This document shows positions 1 to 13,057 of a DNA stretch of 64,000 nucleotides, piece after piece (the first letter of the stretch is position 1; every line of letters begins with the position of its first letter). Made by a program: the position numbers and the translations under genes. Source of the DNA: CAYJLW01 sp964370965 (GTDB lineage Bacteria; Actinomycetota; Acidimicrobiia; UBA2766); NCBI GenBank assembly GCA_964370965.1, contig CAYJLW010000008.1, positions 1 through 64,000 on the forward strand, in the 5' to 3' direction. The notes under the pieces are model-generated. The model had not been told where the DNA came from, searched no databases, and saw only the letters and a list, made by a program, of their open reading frames with translations.

Positions 1-950
<950 letters not shown>

Positions 951-1027
951 CACAACACGCCCCGTGCTCGCTATGGAGTTCTCAGGGTGCCCCCTGAAAA
1001 CTGAAGATCGCTGTGGACAGCGACCGG

Positions 1028-1145
<118 letters not shown>

Positions 1146-1154
1146 ATTCTCGAA

Positions 1155-1178
1155 CGGAGGCCCCCTCGGGGGCCTCCG
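1155..1178 (+). terminator. rRNA operon terminator hairpin
   Basis: A perfect inverted repeat, CGGAGGCCCCC then GGGGGCCTCCG, lies ten bases after 5S. It has no T-tract, as is common for hairpin terminators in GC-rich actinobacteria. It sits between the rRNA genes and a gene on the opposite strand, so it may stop transcription from both sides. Confidence 0.75.
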
Positions 1179-1215
1179 GCGCGTCCCGGGCCGGGGTTGG
1201 CGGTCTCACCTCATC

Positions 1216-2964
1216 TCAGCCCCCGGCCTCGGCGCCGTTGGCGAGCCACTTCGTCTCCACACCGAGGTTGAGGGGGATGCGCCCGAGGTTCTCCAGAAAC
1301 CACTCGAAGGGCGCCGCTCGCCACCACGGAGCCTCCCGGCACCCGAGGTCCTCGGCCACCTCGCACGCCGACACGTACCCCGACGCCAGATGCGTGGCCC
1401 CGTAGGGATGGATCGAATTCGACAGGTAGAGGCCCGGGAGGAACGTCCGGGAGGCGCCCCTTTCGATGATCCCCGGCAACGGGCGGTTCTCGGCGTACTG
1501 CTCCGGGATCGCGCTACCGCCGATCATGTTGCCCCTCACGGCGGAGGGGTTGTTGAGCTCCTGGTCCCGGGGGGTCATCGCGTGGCGCTCGAGGACGAGG
1601 CCGGAGAACCCGGGTGCGTACTGCTCGATCCGGCCGGTGACGGCGTCCGCGAGAGGGGCGGCGAGCTCACCCCAGGCGTCCCAGCCGGCGAGCCGGCGAC
1701 CCCGCCAGCGACGCGGGCAGGGCGGCACGCTCACCCACGCGAACAGGGTGTGGCAGCCCGCGGGGGCCTGGGACGGGTCTGCCCTCGTGGCCACGAACCA
1801 GCCGGCCATGACGTCGTCGGGGAGGATCCCGGCGGAGAGGTCGGCGAAAGACGTCCGCATCTCGCCGAGCGTCTCACCCCCCACGTAGCCCACCCACGAT
1901 CGCTGCACGGCGGGGTCGTAGCCGGCCGAGGCGAACTGCACGTCGTCGCGCAGCGCGTAGTACACGGCGAAGAGCTGCGGGTCGTCGTAGCTGAAACGCC
2001 TCACGAGCCTCACCCAGTCGTCGCCGATGACGTCCCGGCCGAGGAGGTCCAGGAACGTGGGGGCGAGGGTGAGGTTGGAGACGACGACGCCGGCGCCGAT
2101 CTCCTCGCCGGGGAAGACAGCGTCGGGGGAGAGACGCACCCCGCACGCCCGCGAGTCCCTGACGAGGATCTTCTCGACGGGACACGTCCCCCAGACGTCG
2201 CCGCCGTGTGCCAGGACACAGCGCACGAGGGCGTGCGTGAGAGCGTGGGATCCGCCGCGTGCGGTGTGCACGGCCATGAGTTGCATACCGCTGAGGCTGA
2301 GAGCGAGAGGACCCATGCGGCGCTGAATCGGCCATTGTCCGGTGTACTCGGCGAGCGCCGCCGGGGTGGTGGCCACCGCCTCGGACTCGAAGAGGAGATC
2401 GAGGAGTTCGAGGCCGCCCATGCGCATGAGGTCGTCACCGGTGATCGGCAGGCCCAAGGTGCGGACGAGGCCGTCGTGGAAGGTCGCGAGACGCTCGAGC
2501 AGGGGAGGAGTCGGCGGCCCGTAGAGCAGCCTGCCGTTGAGATCCATGGCTTCAACGAAGTTCTCGACGTAATAGGAGGCGATGCGCGACTGGACGGCGG
2601 CGTCCCGCTCGGACATCCGAGCGAGACTGGCCGACGTGAGGGCGGGGTCGAGGGCCTGCACGACGTTGGTGCCGTCGCGGAACGCCTTGGCGAACAGAAC
2701 GTCGGTGCCCAGGAGGTCCAGACCGAGGTTCTCGAGGCCGAGGTCGGCCATCGGGGGGCCCATCGCGGGCACGAGCCAGGCCGCGTGGGTGTTGTGGAGG
2801 AACCCCGGAATGCCGAGTTCCACGGTGTCGCAGTGGGCGCCGCACTGGCCGCGGGCCTCGAAGACCCCGACGGTCAGGCCCGCCTTCGCCAGGTAGGCGG
2901 CGACGGTGAGGCCGTTGATGCCGCCTCCGACGACGACGACGTCGTAGTCGCGTGTTGCCCCCAA
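1216..2964 (-). CDS. NAD(P)/FAD-dependent oxidoreductase, phytoene-desaturase-like
   Basis: A flavoprotein of about 582 residues. The N-terminus carries a dinucleotide-binding Rossmann motif, DYDVVVVGGGINGL (residues about 6-19), ending in the acidic residue of VGVFEAR, as in the COG1233 phytoene dehydrogenase/FAD oxidoreductase group. The C-terminus has the second FAD contact region (LPGLYLSNSIHPYGA, HLASGY). Substrate is unknown; this family desaturates, isomerises or oxidises lipids and carotenoids, and no carotenoid genes are nearby. The frame runs upstream through gcvT, so I place the start at a TTG with GGAGG five bases before it, leaving 45 bases to the divergent gcvT start. An ATG upstream would overlap gcvT and is less likely. 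Confidence 0.8.
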   Translation of the reverse strand: MGATRDYDVVVVGGGINGLTVAAYLAKAGLTVGVFEARGQCGAHCDTVELGIPGFLHNTHAAWLVPAMGPPMADLGLENLGLDLLGTDVLFAKAFRDGTNVVQALDPALTSASLARMSERDAAVQSRIASYYVENFVEAMDLNGRLLYGPPTPPLLERLATFHDGLVRTLGLPITGDDLMRMGGLELLDLLFESEAVATTPAALAEYTGQWPIQRRMGPLALSLSGMQLMAVHTARGGSHALTHALVRCVLAHGGDVWGTCPVEKILVRDSRACGVRLSPDAVFPGEEIGAGVVVSNLTLAPTFLDLLGRDVIGDDWVRLVRRFSYDDPQLFAVYYALRDDVQFASAGYDPAVQRSWVGYVGGETLGEMRTSFADLSAGILPDDVMAGWFVATRADPSQAPAGCHTLFAWVSVPPCPRRWRGRRLAGWDAWGELAAPLADAVTGRIEQYAPGFSGLVLERHAMTPRDQELNNPSAVRGNMIGGSAIPEQYAENRPLPGIIERGASRTFLPGLYLSNSIHPYGATHLASGYVSACEVAEDLGCREAPWWRAAPFEWFLENLGRIPLNLGVETKWLANGAEAGG

Positions 2965-3009
2965 GCCGGCCTCCAGAGTCGCGCCCCCCGGAGAATAGGA
3001 TGGGCGGCC

Positions 3010-4092
3010 ATGGCTGACACGACGGACAGGGAAACCGCTCTCGCTTCGCGCCATCGAGCCCTCGGAGGCCGCATGGTGTCCTTCGCCGGCTGGCTCATGC
3101 CGGTGCAGTACGCCGGCGTGCTCGAGGAGCACCGGGCTGTGCGGACGTCCTGCGGCATCTTCGACGTGGGCCACATGGGCACCGTGTTCCTGCGCGGCCC
3201 CGGGGCATCGGAGTTCCTGCAGCGCACGCTCACCAACGACGTCACGCGGGCGGCCCCGGGCAGGGCGCAGTACACGATGCTGTGCAACGACGCCGGGGGC
3301 GTCGTCGACGACCTCATCGTGAGCCACCTCGACGACGAGGAGTGGATGGTCGTCCCGAACGCCGCCAACGTCGCCGCAGTGGTCGCCGCCCTCCGGGGGT
3401 GCGCCCCCGCCAACGTCGCCGTTGACGACGTCTCCCCGGAATGGGGCATCATCGCGATCCAGGGCCCGAGGCACGCCGAAGTCCTCGCCGGCGCCCTCCC
3501 CGGCGTGAGCGCCAAGCGCTTCGCCGTGCACCGCTTCGACACCGGCGGCCTCTCCGGTGTCGTGTCGGGGACGGGCTACACGGGAGAACCCGGCGTGGAG
3601 GTGGTAGCCCCCCTCGATACCGTCGTGGCGCTCTGGGACCGTCTCGTCGACGGCGTCGCCGAGGTCGGGGGGCGCCCCGCCGGCCTGGGCGCCCGCGACA
3701 CCCTGCGCCTGGAGATGGGCTACCCGCTGCACGGCCAGGACATCTCGCCCACGATCTCGCCCCTCGAGGCAGGCCTGGGCTGGGTCGTGAAGCTCGACAA
3801 GGGCGGGTTCCCGGGTCGGGACGCGCTCGGCGCCCAACGCAAGGCCGGCGTCCCTCGCCGTCTCGCGGGCCTCCTCAGCCCGGGCCGCCAGATCGCCCGC
3901 ACCCACACGCCTGTCCTCGACATCGCCGGCTCCCGGGTGGGAGAGGTCACGAGCGGCAACTTCTCACCGACTCTGGAGCGGGGGGTCGCCCTCGCCCTCC
4001 TCACCACCGGCACCGAGCCCGCCGCCGTCGAGGTCCGGGGGAGCATCGTCCCCGTGGAGGCTGTGGACCCGCCCTTCATCTCCCGGCCGTAG
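3010..4092 (+). CDS. gcvT: aminomethyltransferase, glycine cleavage T protein
   Basis: A 360-residue T protein. It transfers the aminomethyl group carried by lipoylated H protein to tetrahydrofolate, giving methylene-THF and ammonia. Family motifs are present: FAGWLMPVQYAGVLEEHRAVR (in part residues 24-43), IFDVGHMG (50-57), LTNDV, YTMLCNDAGGVVDDLIV, and the C-terminal barrel with VGEVTSGNFSPTL. Length is normal for bacteria. The ATG start matches family N-termini and sits in a short divergent spacer with the FAD oxidoreductase. gcvPA and gcvPB follow after a repeat-filled gap; the gene for the H protein is not in the window. Confidence 0.95.
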   Translation: MADTTDRETALASRHRALGGRMVSFAGWLMPVQYAGVLEEHRAVRTSCGIFDVGHMGTVFLRGPGASEFLQRTLTNDVTRAAPGRAQYTMLCNDAGGVVDDLIVSHLDDEEWMVVPNAANVAAVVAALRGCAPANVAVDDVSPEWGIIAIQGPRHAEVLAGALPGVSAKRFAVHRFDTGGLSGVVSGTGYTGEPGVEVVAPLDTVVALWDRLVDGVAEVGGRPAGLGARDTLRLEMGYPLHGQDISPTISPLEAGLGWVVKLDKGGFPGRDALGAQRKAGVPRRLAGLLSPGRQIARTHTPVLDIAGSRVGEVTSGNFSPTLERGVALALLTTGTEPAAVEVRGSIVPVEAVDPPFISRP

Positions 4093-4354
4093 CTTGGGCC
4101 GCCCATGGGGTTGGGGCCCCGTGGGCAGGCGGAGCAGCGCCAGCTGCGGAGCCATGTAGTGGTGTCGGGGGGACCCTCGGCCGTACGCCTGGGCCCATGG
4201 GGTTGGGGCCCCGTGGGCAGGCGGAGCAGCGCCAGCTGCGGAGCCATGTAGTGGTGTCGGGGGGACCCTCGGCCGTACGCCTGGGCCCATGGGGTTGGGG
4301 GCCCCGTGGGCACGCGGAGCAGCGCCAGTCTGCGGAGCCATGTAGTGGCGTCGG
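4085..4354 (+). repeat. 92-bp tandem repeat, nearly three copies
   Basis: Near-identical units start at 4102 (CCCATGGGGTTGGGGCCCCG), 4194 and 4286, spacing exactly 92 bases. Copies one and two appear identical; copy three has small indels and substitutions and decays after about 4354. A degenerate boundary sequence resembling the unit end (CGGCCGTA) overlaps the gcvT stop codon. Because 92 is not a multiple of three, no single frame can run through it as a repeat protein. It fills the 309-base gcvT-gcvPA gap and is very GC-rich with several short self-complementary tracts. Function unknown. Confidence 0.9.
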
Positions 4355-4401
4355 AAACGGGCGGGCTCCTAGCCTCAGTCGGGTTGTCGTCGGGAGCAGG
4401 G

Positions 4402-5736
4402 TTGGACTTCACGCCACACACGCAGACCGATCTCGATGTGATGCTCGAACGTATCGGGGTTTCGTCCGTCGAAGACCTCTTCGCCCTCGTTCCCGAAGCG
4501 ATCCGTTTCCGTCGGCCCCTCGACGTGCCCGGCCCGTACTCCGAACCGGAGCTCTTGGATCACATGGGGGCCCTCGGAAGCCGGAACCGACCCACGGGTG
4601 CCGAGCTCGTGTGTTTCGCCGGCGCCGGCGCCTACGACCACCATGTGCCGCCGGTGGTGACCCACCTGGCCACGCGACCCGAGTTCGCCACCGCCTACAC
4701 GTCCTACCAGCCCGAGGTGAGCCAGGGTGTCCTGCAGAGCCTCTTCGAGTTCCAGACCATGCTCTGCCTCCTCGCCGGCACGGAGGTCGCGAACGCGTCC
4801 CTGTACGACGGTGCCACCGCCTGCGTCGAGGCCCTCAACCTCGCCCGCGCCCGCACGAAACGCGACCGTGTGCTCGTGTCCCGCGGCGTCAACCCGCTGT
4901 GGCGCGAGGTCGTGGCCACGTTCGCCCACGGCTCCGGCGTCGAGGTGGTCGAGGTCGATCTCGTCGACGGTCGCGTCGACCCCGCCGGGCTCTCCCTGGA
5001 CGACGCCGCCGCCGTTCTCGTCGCCCAGCCCAACTACCTGGGCATCCTGGAGGACGTCCCCCGGGTCGCCGCCGCCGCCCAGGGCGCGGGGGCGCTCTGC
5101 CTCGTCGCCTACGACCACGTGGCGTCCGGCTGGCTGCGGCCCCCCGGCGAGCTCGGGGCGGACGTCGTCGTGGGCGAGGGCCAGGCATTCGGGACGCCGC
5201 TCAACTTCGGCGGACCGTACCTCGGCCTGTTCTCCACGAAGCGGGAGTACGTGCGCCTCGTCCCGGGACGGATCGTGGGGGAGACCGCCGACGCCGCCGG
5301 TCGCCCCGGCTATGTCCTCACCCTGCAGGCGAGGGAGCAGCACATCCGCCGGGAAAAGGCCTCCTCGAACGTTTGCACCAACCAGACACTGATGGCAGTC
5401 ACGGCGGCCGTGCACCTCGCCTGGCTCGGTCCTCAAGGCCTGCGACGCGTCGCTGGACTATCGCGGGCGAAGACGGCGTACCTCCGGGAACGCGTCGCCG
5501 CCATCCCGGGGGTCGAGATCGTCCCGGGGCCCGTGTTCCGCGAGTTCGCCGTACGCCTCCCCGTACCCGCCGCCGAGGTGCTCGACGCCATGTCCGCAGC
5601 AGGCTTCCTCGCCGGCGTCTCCCTCGATGCGGACTACCCCGAGCTCGGGCCGGCGATGCTCGTCGCCGTCACGGAACGCCGCAGTCGGGGTGAGCTCGAC
5701 ACCTACATCCAAGCCCTCACCAAGGCGGTGGCCTGA
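4402..5736 (+). CDS. gcvPA: glycine dehydrogenase (decarboxylating) subunit 1
   Basis: The N-terminal half of a split P protein, about 444 residues. With GcvPB it decarboxylates glycine on pyridoxal phosphate and passes the aminomethyl group to H protein. The start is typical of subunit 1 proteins (DFTPHTQTDLDVMLERIG). Other family stretches are YQPEVSQGVLQSLFEFQ, GTEVANASLYDGATA, LVAYDHVASGWLRPPGELGAD and EQHIRREKASSNVCTNQTL. I chose a TTG at 4402, because the family starts at the DFTPHT stretch and GGGAG precedes it; another TTG 18 bases upstream is possible. The stop overlaps the gcvPB start (TGATG), indicating translational coupling. Confidence 0.93.
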   Translation: MDFTPHTQTDLDVMLERIGVSSVEDLFALVPEAIRFRRPLDVPGPYSEPELLDHMGALGSRNRPTGAELVCFAGAGAYDHHVPPVVTHLATRPEFATAYTSYQPEVSQGVLQSLFEFQTMLCLLAGTEVANASLYDGATACVEALNLARARTKRDRVLVSRGVNPLWREVVATFAHGSGVEVVEVDLVDGRVDPAGLSLDDAAAVLVAQPNYLGILEDVPRVAAAAQGAGALCLVAYDHVASGWLRPPGELGADVVVGEGQAFGTPLNFGGPYLGLFSTKREYVRLVPGRIVGETADAAGRPGYVLTLQAREQHIRREKASSNVCTNQTLMAVTAAVHLAWLGPQGLRRVAGLSRAKTAYLRERVAAIPGVEIVPGPVFREFAVRLPVPAAEVLDAMSAAGFLAGVSLDADYPELGPAMLVAVTERRSRGELDTYIQALTKAVA

Positions 5737-7228
5737 TGGTCCGAGGACCTCTCGCCGGTGCCCGCGCGAGCGCCGACCCGCTCGTCGGTGGGAGCCGGGA
5801 GCCCACGATATTCGAGTTCTCGGCGCCGGAGCGGAGCGCCTTCTCCCTGCCGGAATGCGACGTCCCAGAGCCCCCAACGCCCATCGAGGCGGAGGGCCTC
5901 GTTGCCGACACCCCCCCTCGCCTGCCGGAGGTCTCGGAGCGGGACCTCGTGGCCCACTACACGCGCCTCGCCCACCGCTCGTTCTCCGTCGACACGGGCG
6001 CGTACCCGCTCGGGTCCTGCACGATGAAGTACAACCCCAAGGTGGCCGACGCGGTCGCCGCCGACCCCGCATGGACGAGGCTCCACCCGCACCAGCCCGC
6101 CGAGGAGGTGCAGGGAGCGCTGGAGCTCATGGTCCGCATCGAGCGGGCGCTGTGTGAGATCACGGGCATGGCGAGGGCCACGCTGCAGCCCGCCGCCGGG
6201 GCGGCCGGGGAGCTCACCGGTCTCCTCCTGATGCGCGCTTACCACGAGGCGCGGGGGGACAACCGGCGCCGGGTCCTCATCCCCGACTCCGCCCACGGCA
6301 CCAACCCGGCCTCGGTCACACTGGGCGGCTACGAGGTCTCCCAGGTGGCATCGAACGACCGCGGGCTCGTCGATCTCTCCGCCCTCCGGGATCTTCTGGA
6401 CACGGACGTCGCCGGGATCATGCTCACGAACCCGAACACCCTCGGGCTCTTCGAGGAGAACATCGTGGAGATCGCCGCTGCCCTCCACGAGGTGGGCGCC
6501 CTGCTCTACTACGACGGCGCCAACCTCAACGCCGTTCTGGGCGAGGTCCGTCCCGGCGACATGGGCTTCGACATCGTGCACGTGAACCTGCACAAGACCT
6601 TCGCCACCCCCCACGGGGGCGGGGGCCCCGGCTCGGGTCCGGTGGCCGTGAGTGAGCGGCTCGTGGAGTACCTGCCCGGCCCCCTGGCGGTCCTCGACCC
6701 GGAGACGGACGCCTTCGCCTGGTCGTGGCCGGCGCGCTCGATCGGACGCGTGCACGGCGCTCACGGCAACTTTCTCATCCTCGTACGCGCCTACGCGTAC
6801 CTGGCCGGCCTCGGCGCCGAAGGCCTCAGGCGCGTCTCGGAACGGGCGGTGCTCAACGCCAACTACCTGAAGAGCCTCCTGCCCGACGATCTCGGGGTGC
6901 CCTTCGACCAGACCTGCATGCACGAGTTCGTGGCCTCGGCCGCTGCTCTGCGAAAGAGCCGCGGGGTGCGTGCCACCGACGTCGCCAAGGCGCTGGTCGA
7001 CCACGGCTTCCACGCCCCCACCGTGTACTTCCCCCTCATCGTGGACGAGGCTCTCATGTTCGAGCCCACCGAGACGGAGTCGCGCCAGACCATCGAGGAC
7101 CTCGCCGGCGTCCTCCGGGAGATCACCGCGCTCGCTGCCGAGGACGCCGATGCCCTGCACGCGGCCCCCGAGCGCACCCCCGTCGGTCGTCTCGACGAGG
7201 CCCGTGCGGCACGGGACTTCCGGCCGGT

Positions 7229-7247
<19 letters not shown>
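5736..7247 (+). CDS. gcvPB: glycine dehydrogenase (decarboxylating) subunit 2
   Basis: The catalytic half of glycine decarboxylase, 503 residues. The pyridoxal-phosphate lysine is in [16 protein letters not shown] (about residues 287-302). Also seen are [13 protein letters not shown] (about 90-102), [20 protein letters not shown] and the C-terminal FMHEF-like segment, here CMHEFVASA. It shares one base with the gcvPA stop, so the two subunits should be made in equal amounts. Its last 19 bases overlap, tail to tail, the end of the hybrid histidine kinase gene on the other strand. Confidence 0.95.
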
Positions 7248-9637
<2,390 letters not shown>

Positions 9638-9719
9638 GTCGTCTGAGCACCGACAGGACAGCGGCCCCGAGCCGGTGGGCTAGGGTTTCGGCGCGCCGGG
9701 AGCGAGGAGTCGACGTGGC

Positions 9720-11270
9720 ATGAAGGAACTGGTGTTCCACCGTTTGTTGCTGCCGGCACTGGAGCGGTGGTCGACGAAGACAGGTTTCCACGACGGCGAC
9801 TACCACGCCACATACGCCCAACACGGCGACCGCGTGATGCGACTCTGCAGTGTCCTGGGCGGCCTCGGCCTCGGTCGCGAAGACCGCGTGGCGGTCCTCG
9901 CCGCCAACAGCCACCGCTATCTGGAGCTGTACCACGCCGCCTTTCTGGGCGCCGCCACGATCAACCCCCTGAATCTCCGCCTCGCCCCGCCCGAGCTCGC
10001 CTTCATCCTGGCGGACTCCGCCACGGAGGTGCTCTTCACGGACTCGTATTTCGCTCCCGTCGTGGAGCAGGTGCGCGCCGGGACGTCCCTCCGCGAGGTC
10101 GTCCTCCTCGGAGAAGGCGACGTCGCCCATGACAGCAGCTTCGAGGAGCGCCTCTCGGCCGCGGAACCTGTCCTCCCCGAAGAGCCCGAAGAAGACGACA
10201 TGGTCGTGCTCATGTACACGGGGGGCACCACCGGCCTGCCCAAGGGCGTCGTGCACACACAGCGCTCCGAGACGCTCAACATGTATCACATCGGCATCGG
10301 CATCGGTCTCGACGAGCACCGGGTCTTCCTGCACCAGACGCCCATGTTCCACGCCGCCTCGATGCCCGGCATCCTCGGCATCCCCATGAGCGGGGGCACG
10401 TCCGTGCTCCTGCCTTTCTTCGATCCCGCCGCCGTCCTCGACGCCGTCGAGCGCCACGCCGTCACGCAGACCGTCATGGTCCCCACGATGATCGCGCTGC
10501 TCTTCCAGCACGAGGACTTCCTCCCCGCCCGGCTGGCGTCGCTGCGCATCCTCACCTACGGGGCGTCCCCCATGCCCGGCGGGCTCCTCGGGCGCATCCG
10601 CGAGCTCTTTCCCGACCTGGAGCTCACGCAGGGCTACGGCATGACCGAGGCCGCCACCGTGCTCACGCTCATGAGTGACGCGGACCACCGCCGGGGGGGC
10701 GACATCCTGACTTCCTGCGGCCGGCCGGTGGCCGGGACGCTCCTCTCCATCAGGGATCGCGACGGCGCCAGCCTGCCCGTCGGCGAAGAGGGCGAGGTCT
10801 GCGCCCGGGCGGGCAACTTCATGCGCGAGTACTGGAATCGGCCCGAAGACACCGCCGAGGCGTTCCGGGACGGCTGGTACCACACCGGCGACATGGGCCG
10901 TGTAGACGAGGAGGGCTACCTGTACCTCGTGGACCGGGTGAAGGACATGATCGTCTCGGGCGGTGAGAACGTCTACTCCGTCGAGGTGGAGAACGCCATC
11001 TCCACCCACCCGGGCGTGGCCATGGTGGCCGTCATCGGCATCCCACATGAGGTGTGGGGAGAACAAGTGCACGCCATCGTGGTCCCGAAACCCGGCGCCG
11101 CTCCCACCGAGGACGAGATCGTCGAGCACGCCCGGTCGACGATCGCCGGCTACAAGGTGCCGAAGTCCGTGGAGTTCCGCGACTCGATCCCCCTCTCGGG
11201 GGCGATGAAGCCGCTCAAGCGCGAGCTCCGCAAGCCGTTCTGGGAGGGCCACGAGAGGGGCGTGCACTGA
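9720..11270 (+). CDS. AMP-binding acyl-CoA synthetase (FadD-like)
   Basis: A 516-residue member of the acyl-adenylate-forming family. It activates a carboxylic acid as acyl-AMP and then forms the CoA thioester. The P-loop YTGGTTGLPKG is at 166-176, YGMTEAA near 306, the ribose-binding Asp in GWYHTGDMG near 385-393 and the hinge VKDMIVSGGENVYSVEVE near 406-423. The C-terminal lysine region is SGAMKPLKREL. The acid substrate (fatty, aryl or other) cannot be read. GAGGAG lies about ten bases before the ATG. The gene is divergent from the histidine kinase and its stop overlaps the next gene. Confidence 0.9.
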   Translation: MKELVFHRLLLPALERWSTKTGFHDGDYHATYAQHGDRVMRLCSVLGGLGLGREDRVAVLAANSHRYLELYHAAFLGAATINPLNLRLAPPELAFILADSATEVLFTDSYFAPVVEQVRAGTSLREVVLLGEGDVAHDSSFEERLSAAEPVLPEEPEEDDMVVLMYTGGTTGLPKGVVHTQRSETLNMYHIGIGIGLDEHRVFLHQTPMFHAASMPGILGIPMSGGTSVLLPFFDPAAVLDAVERHAVTQTVMVPTMIALLFQHEDFLPARLASLRILTYGASPMPGGLLGRIRELFPDLELTQGYGMTEAATVLTLMSDADHRRGGDILTSCGRPVAGTLLSIRDRDGASLPVGEEGEVCARAGNFMREYWNRPEDTAEAFRDGWYHTGDMGRVDEEGYLYLVDRVKDMIVSGGENVYSVEVENAISTHPGVAMVAVIGIPHEVWGEQVHAIVVPKPGAAPTEDEIVEHARSTIAGYKVPKSVEFRDSIPLSGAMKPLKRELRKPFWEGHERGVH

Positions 11271-13057
11271 GCACCACGACGGCCGGGACGGATCCGAGCC
11301 CCCAGGCTCCACCGCATCCGCCGAGACGGGCCCGCACGCGAAGGGAACGCTGGATCCCGGCCGCGCTCGGGCTCCTCACGTCGGCCGCCGGGCTCATCAG
11401 CATGCTCTCCGCGATCCCGGCCATCGGCCATCGGATCTTCTCGATCAAGCTCATCACCGCCGTCGACGTCCGGGGGCTGAGCCACATCGGGGCCCTTCTG
11501 ATCGGCTTCCTGCTGGTCTTCCTCGGCGGCCAACTCCGCAAGCGCAAGCACCGCGCCTGGCAGGGCGCCGTCGGCCTCTTCTCCTTCGTGACTGTCCTCC
11601 ACGTCATCAAGGGCCCCGACCTCCCCGAGGCGATCGTGACCGCCGTGCTCCTCGTCACCCTCCTGCTCACGCGCCGCTGCTTCCCGGCTGCGGGCGACCC
11701 ACCCTCGATAGCGCAGTTCTTCCGCTTCGTCCCCCTCTACGCCGGGATCGTCCTCAGCTACGGCATCGTGGCGATCTGGGTGGAGCGCAACGCCATCACG
11801 CCCCCACCCACCCTCGAAGGAATGGTGCGCACGGTCTTGAACGGCCTCGTGGGCGCGGACGGGCCGTACGCCTACGCGCACGCCTTCTTCCGCCGCTTCT
11901 TCCCCTTCTCGCTGCTCGCTCTGGGGATCCTCGGTCTCGTCGTGGCTCTCGTGCTCCTCTTCCGGCCCCTGGTGCAGCGGCCCACCCACTCGCCGAAGGG
12001 CGTTGCGCGCGCCCGCGACATCGTGCGGCGCTACGGCAGCGACACCCTGGCGTATTTCGCGCTTCGCCCCGAGAAGACGATCTTCTTCTCCAGCGACGGC
12101 CGGGCCATGATCGCGTACGGGTACATGGGCGGCTACGCCCTCGCCTCGGGCGACCCCATCGGCGCGCCCGAGTCGATCCCGCTGGTCCTCGACGAGTTCC
12201 TCCACATGTGCGACGAGCGGGCGTGGGGGGTAGCGGTCCTCGCCGCCCGCGAGGCAGACGCCCCCATGTACGAGGCACGGGGGCTCACCCCCTACTACCT
12301 CGGCGACGAGGCCATCATCGACTGCCGGCGCTTCTCCCTCGAGGGCCGGCCGATCCGCAAGGTCCGCCAGTCCGTGAACCGCATGGAGAAGTACGGCTAC
12401 ACCTTCGAACTCATCTCGGACACCGACGCCTCCGAGACGCTGCGCGGGCACCTCGACCGTCTCAGCGCGCTCGCCCGTGGCAAGGCCCCCGAGCGGGGCT
12501 TCACCATGGCTCTGGGCACGGCGTCGGCCACCGACGACCCCGACTGCCTGCTCGCCATAGCGAGGGACAGCGAGAACGTGCCCCGCGGCTTCCTCCACCT
12601 CGTGCCCTGCTACGGCGAGTGGCCCGGGTACTCCCTCGACCTCATGCGCCACGACCCGGAGACCCCCAACGGGCTCACGGAATACCTCGTCTGCCTCGCA
12701 GCACTCGCGTTGAAGGAACGAGGCGCCCACCGCCTCTCGCTGAACTTCGCCGCCTTCGCCCGGATCCTGGAGGACGACGCCCGGCTGGGCCCGTGGCAGA
12801 AGCTGCAGAAGATGATCCTGAAGCGCGTGAACCCCTACTTCCAGATCGAGTCCCTCTACGACTTCAACAGGAAGTTCTTCCCCGACTGGGTGCCGCGGTC
12901 GATCTACTACGACGAGCTCAGGAACCTGCCGCGCATAGCCATCCTCTACCTCGAGGCGGAGGCGTTCCTGCGTGTCCCGTTCCTGGGTCGCACCCTGGTG
13001 CCCGTGCCGGGCGACAAGGCCCCCCTCGAGGATGCCGCCGAGGTTCCGGCCGGCTAG
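11267..13057 (+). CDS. MprF/LysX-type membrane protein with phosphatidylglycerol lysyltransferase-like (DUF2156) domain
   Basis: About 596 residues. After a basic, proline-rich N-terminus come five to six hydrophobic segments up to about residue 240. The C-terminal part (about 250-590) resembles the aminoacyl-phosphatidylglycerol synthase domain, with YMGGYALASGDPIGAP, KVRQSVNRMEKYGY and the tail LGPWQKLQKMILKRVNPYF then QIESLYDFNRKFFPDWVPR. Known relatives transfer lysine from Lys-tRNA to phosphatidylglycerol and lower negative surface charge. The frame has no ATG, GTG or TTG between the fadD-like stop and the first membrane helix. A CTG at 11267, just after GAGAGGGG, is the best start and overlaps the upstream stop; this is an inference. 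Confidence 0.8.
   Translation: MSTTTAGTDPSPQAPPHPPRRARTRRERWIPAALGLLTSAAGLISMLSAIPAIGHRIFSIKLITAVDVRGLSHIGALLIGFLLVFLGGQLRKRKHRAWQGAVGLFSFVTVLHVIKGPDLPEAIVTAVLLVTLLLTRRCFPAAGDPPSIAQFFRFVPLYAGIVLSYGIVAIWVERNAITPPPTLEGMVRTVLNGLVGADGPYAYAHAFFRRFFPFSLLALGILGLVVALVLLFRPLVQRPTHSPKGVARARDIVRRYGSDTLAYFALRPEKTIFFSSDGRAMIAYGYMGGYALASGDPIGAPESIPLVLDEFLHMCDERAWGVAVLAAREADAPMYEARGLTPYYLGDEAIIDCRRFSLEGRPIRKVRQSVNRMEKYGYTFELISDTDASETLRGHLDRLSALARGKAPERGFTMALGTASATDDPDCLLAIARDSENVPRGFLHLVPCYGEWPGYSLDLMRHDPETPNGLTEYLVCLAALALKERGAHRLSLNFAAFARILEDDARLGPWQKLQKMILKRVNPYFQIESLYDFNRKFFPDWVPRSIYYDELRNLPRIAILYLEAEAFLRVPFLGRTLVPVPGDKAPLEDAAEVPAG

Noticed and set aside
4085..4354. Could the 92-bp repeats be a CRISPR array or a glycine riboswitch?
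   Set aside because: Units are contiguous with no unique spacers, so not CRISPR. I see no glycine-riboswitch core sequence despite the neighbouring gcv genes.
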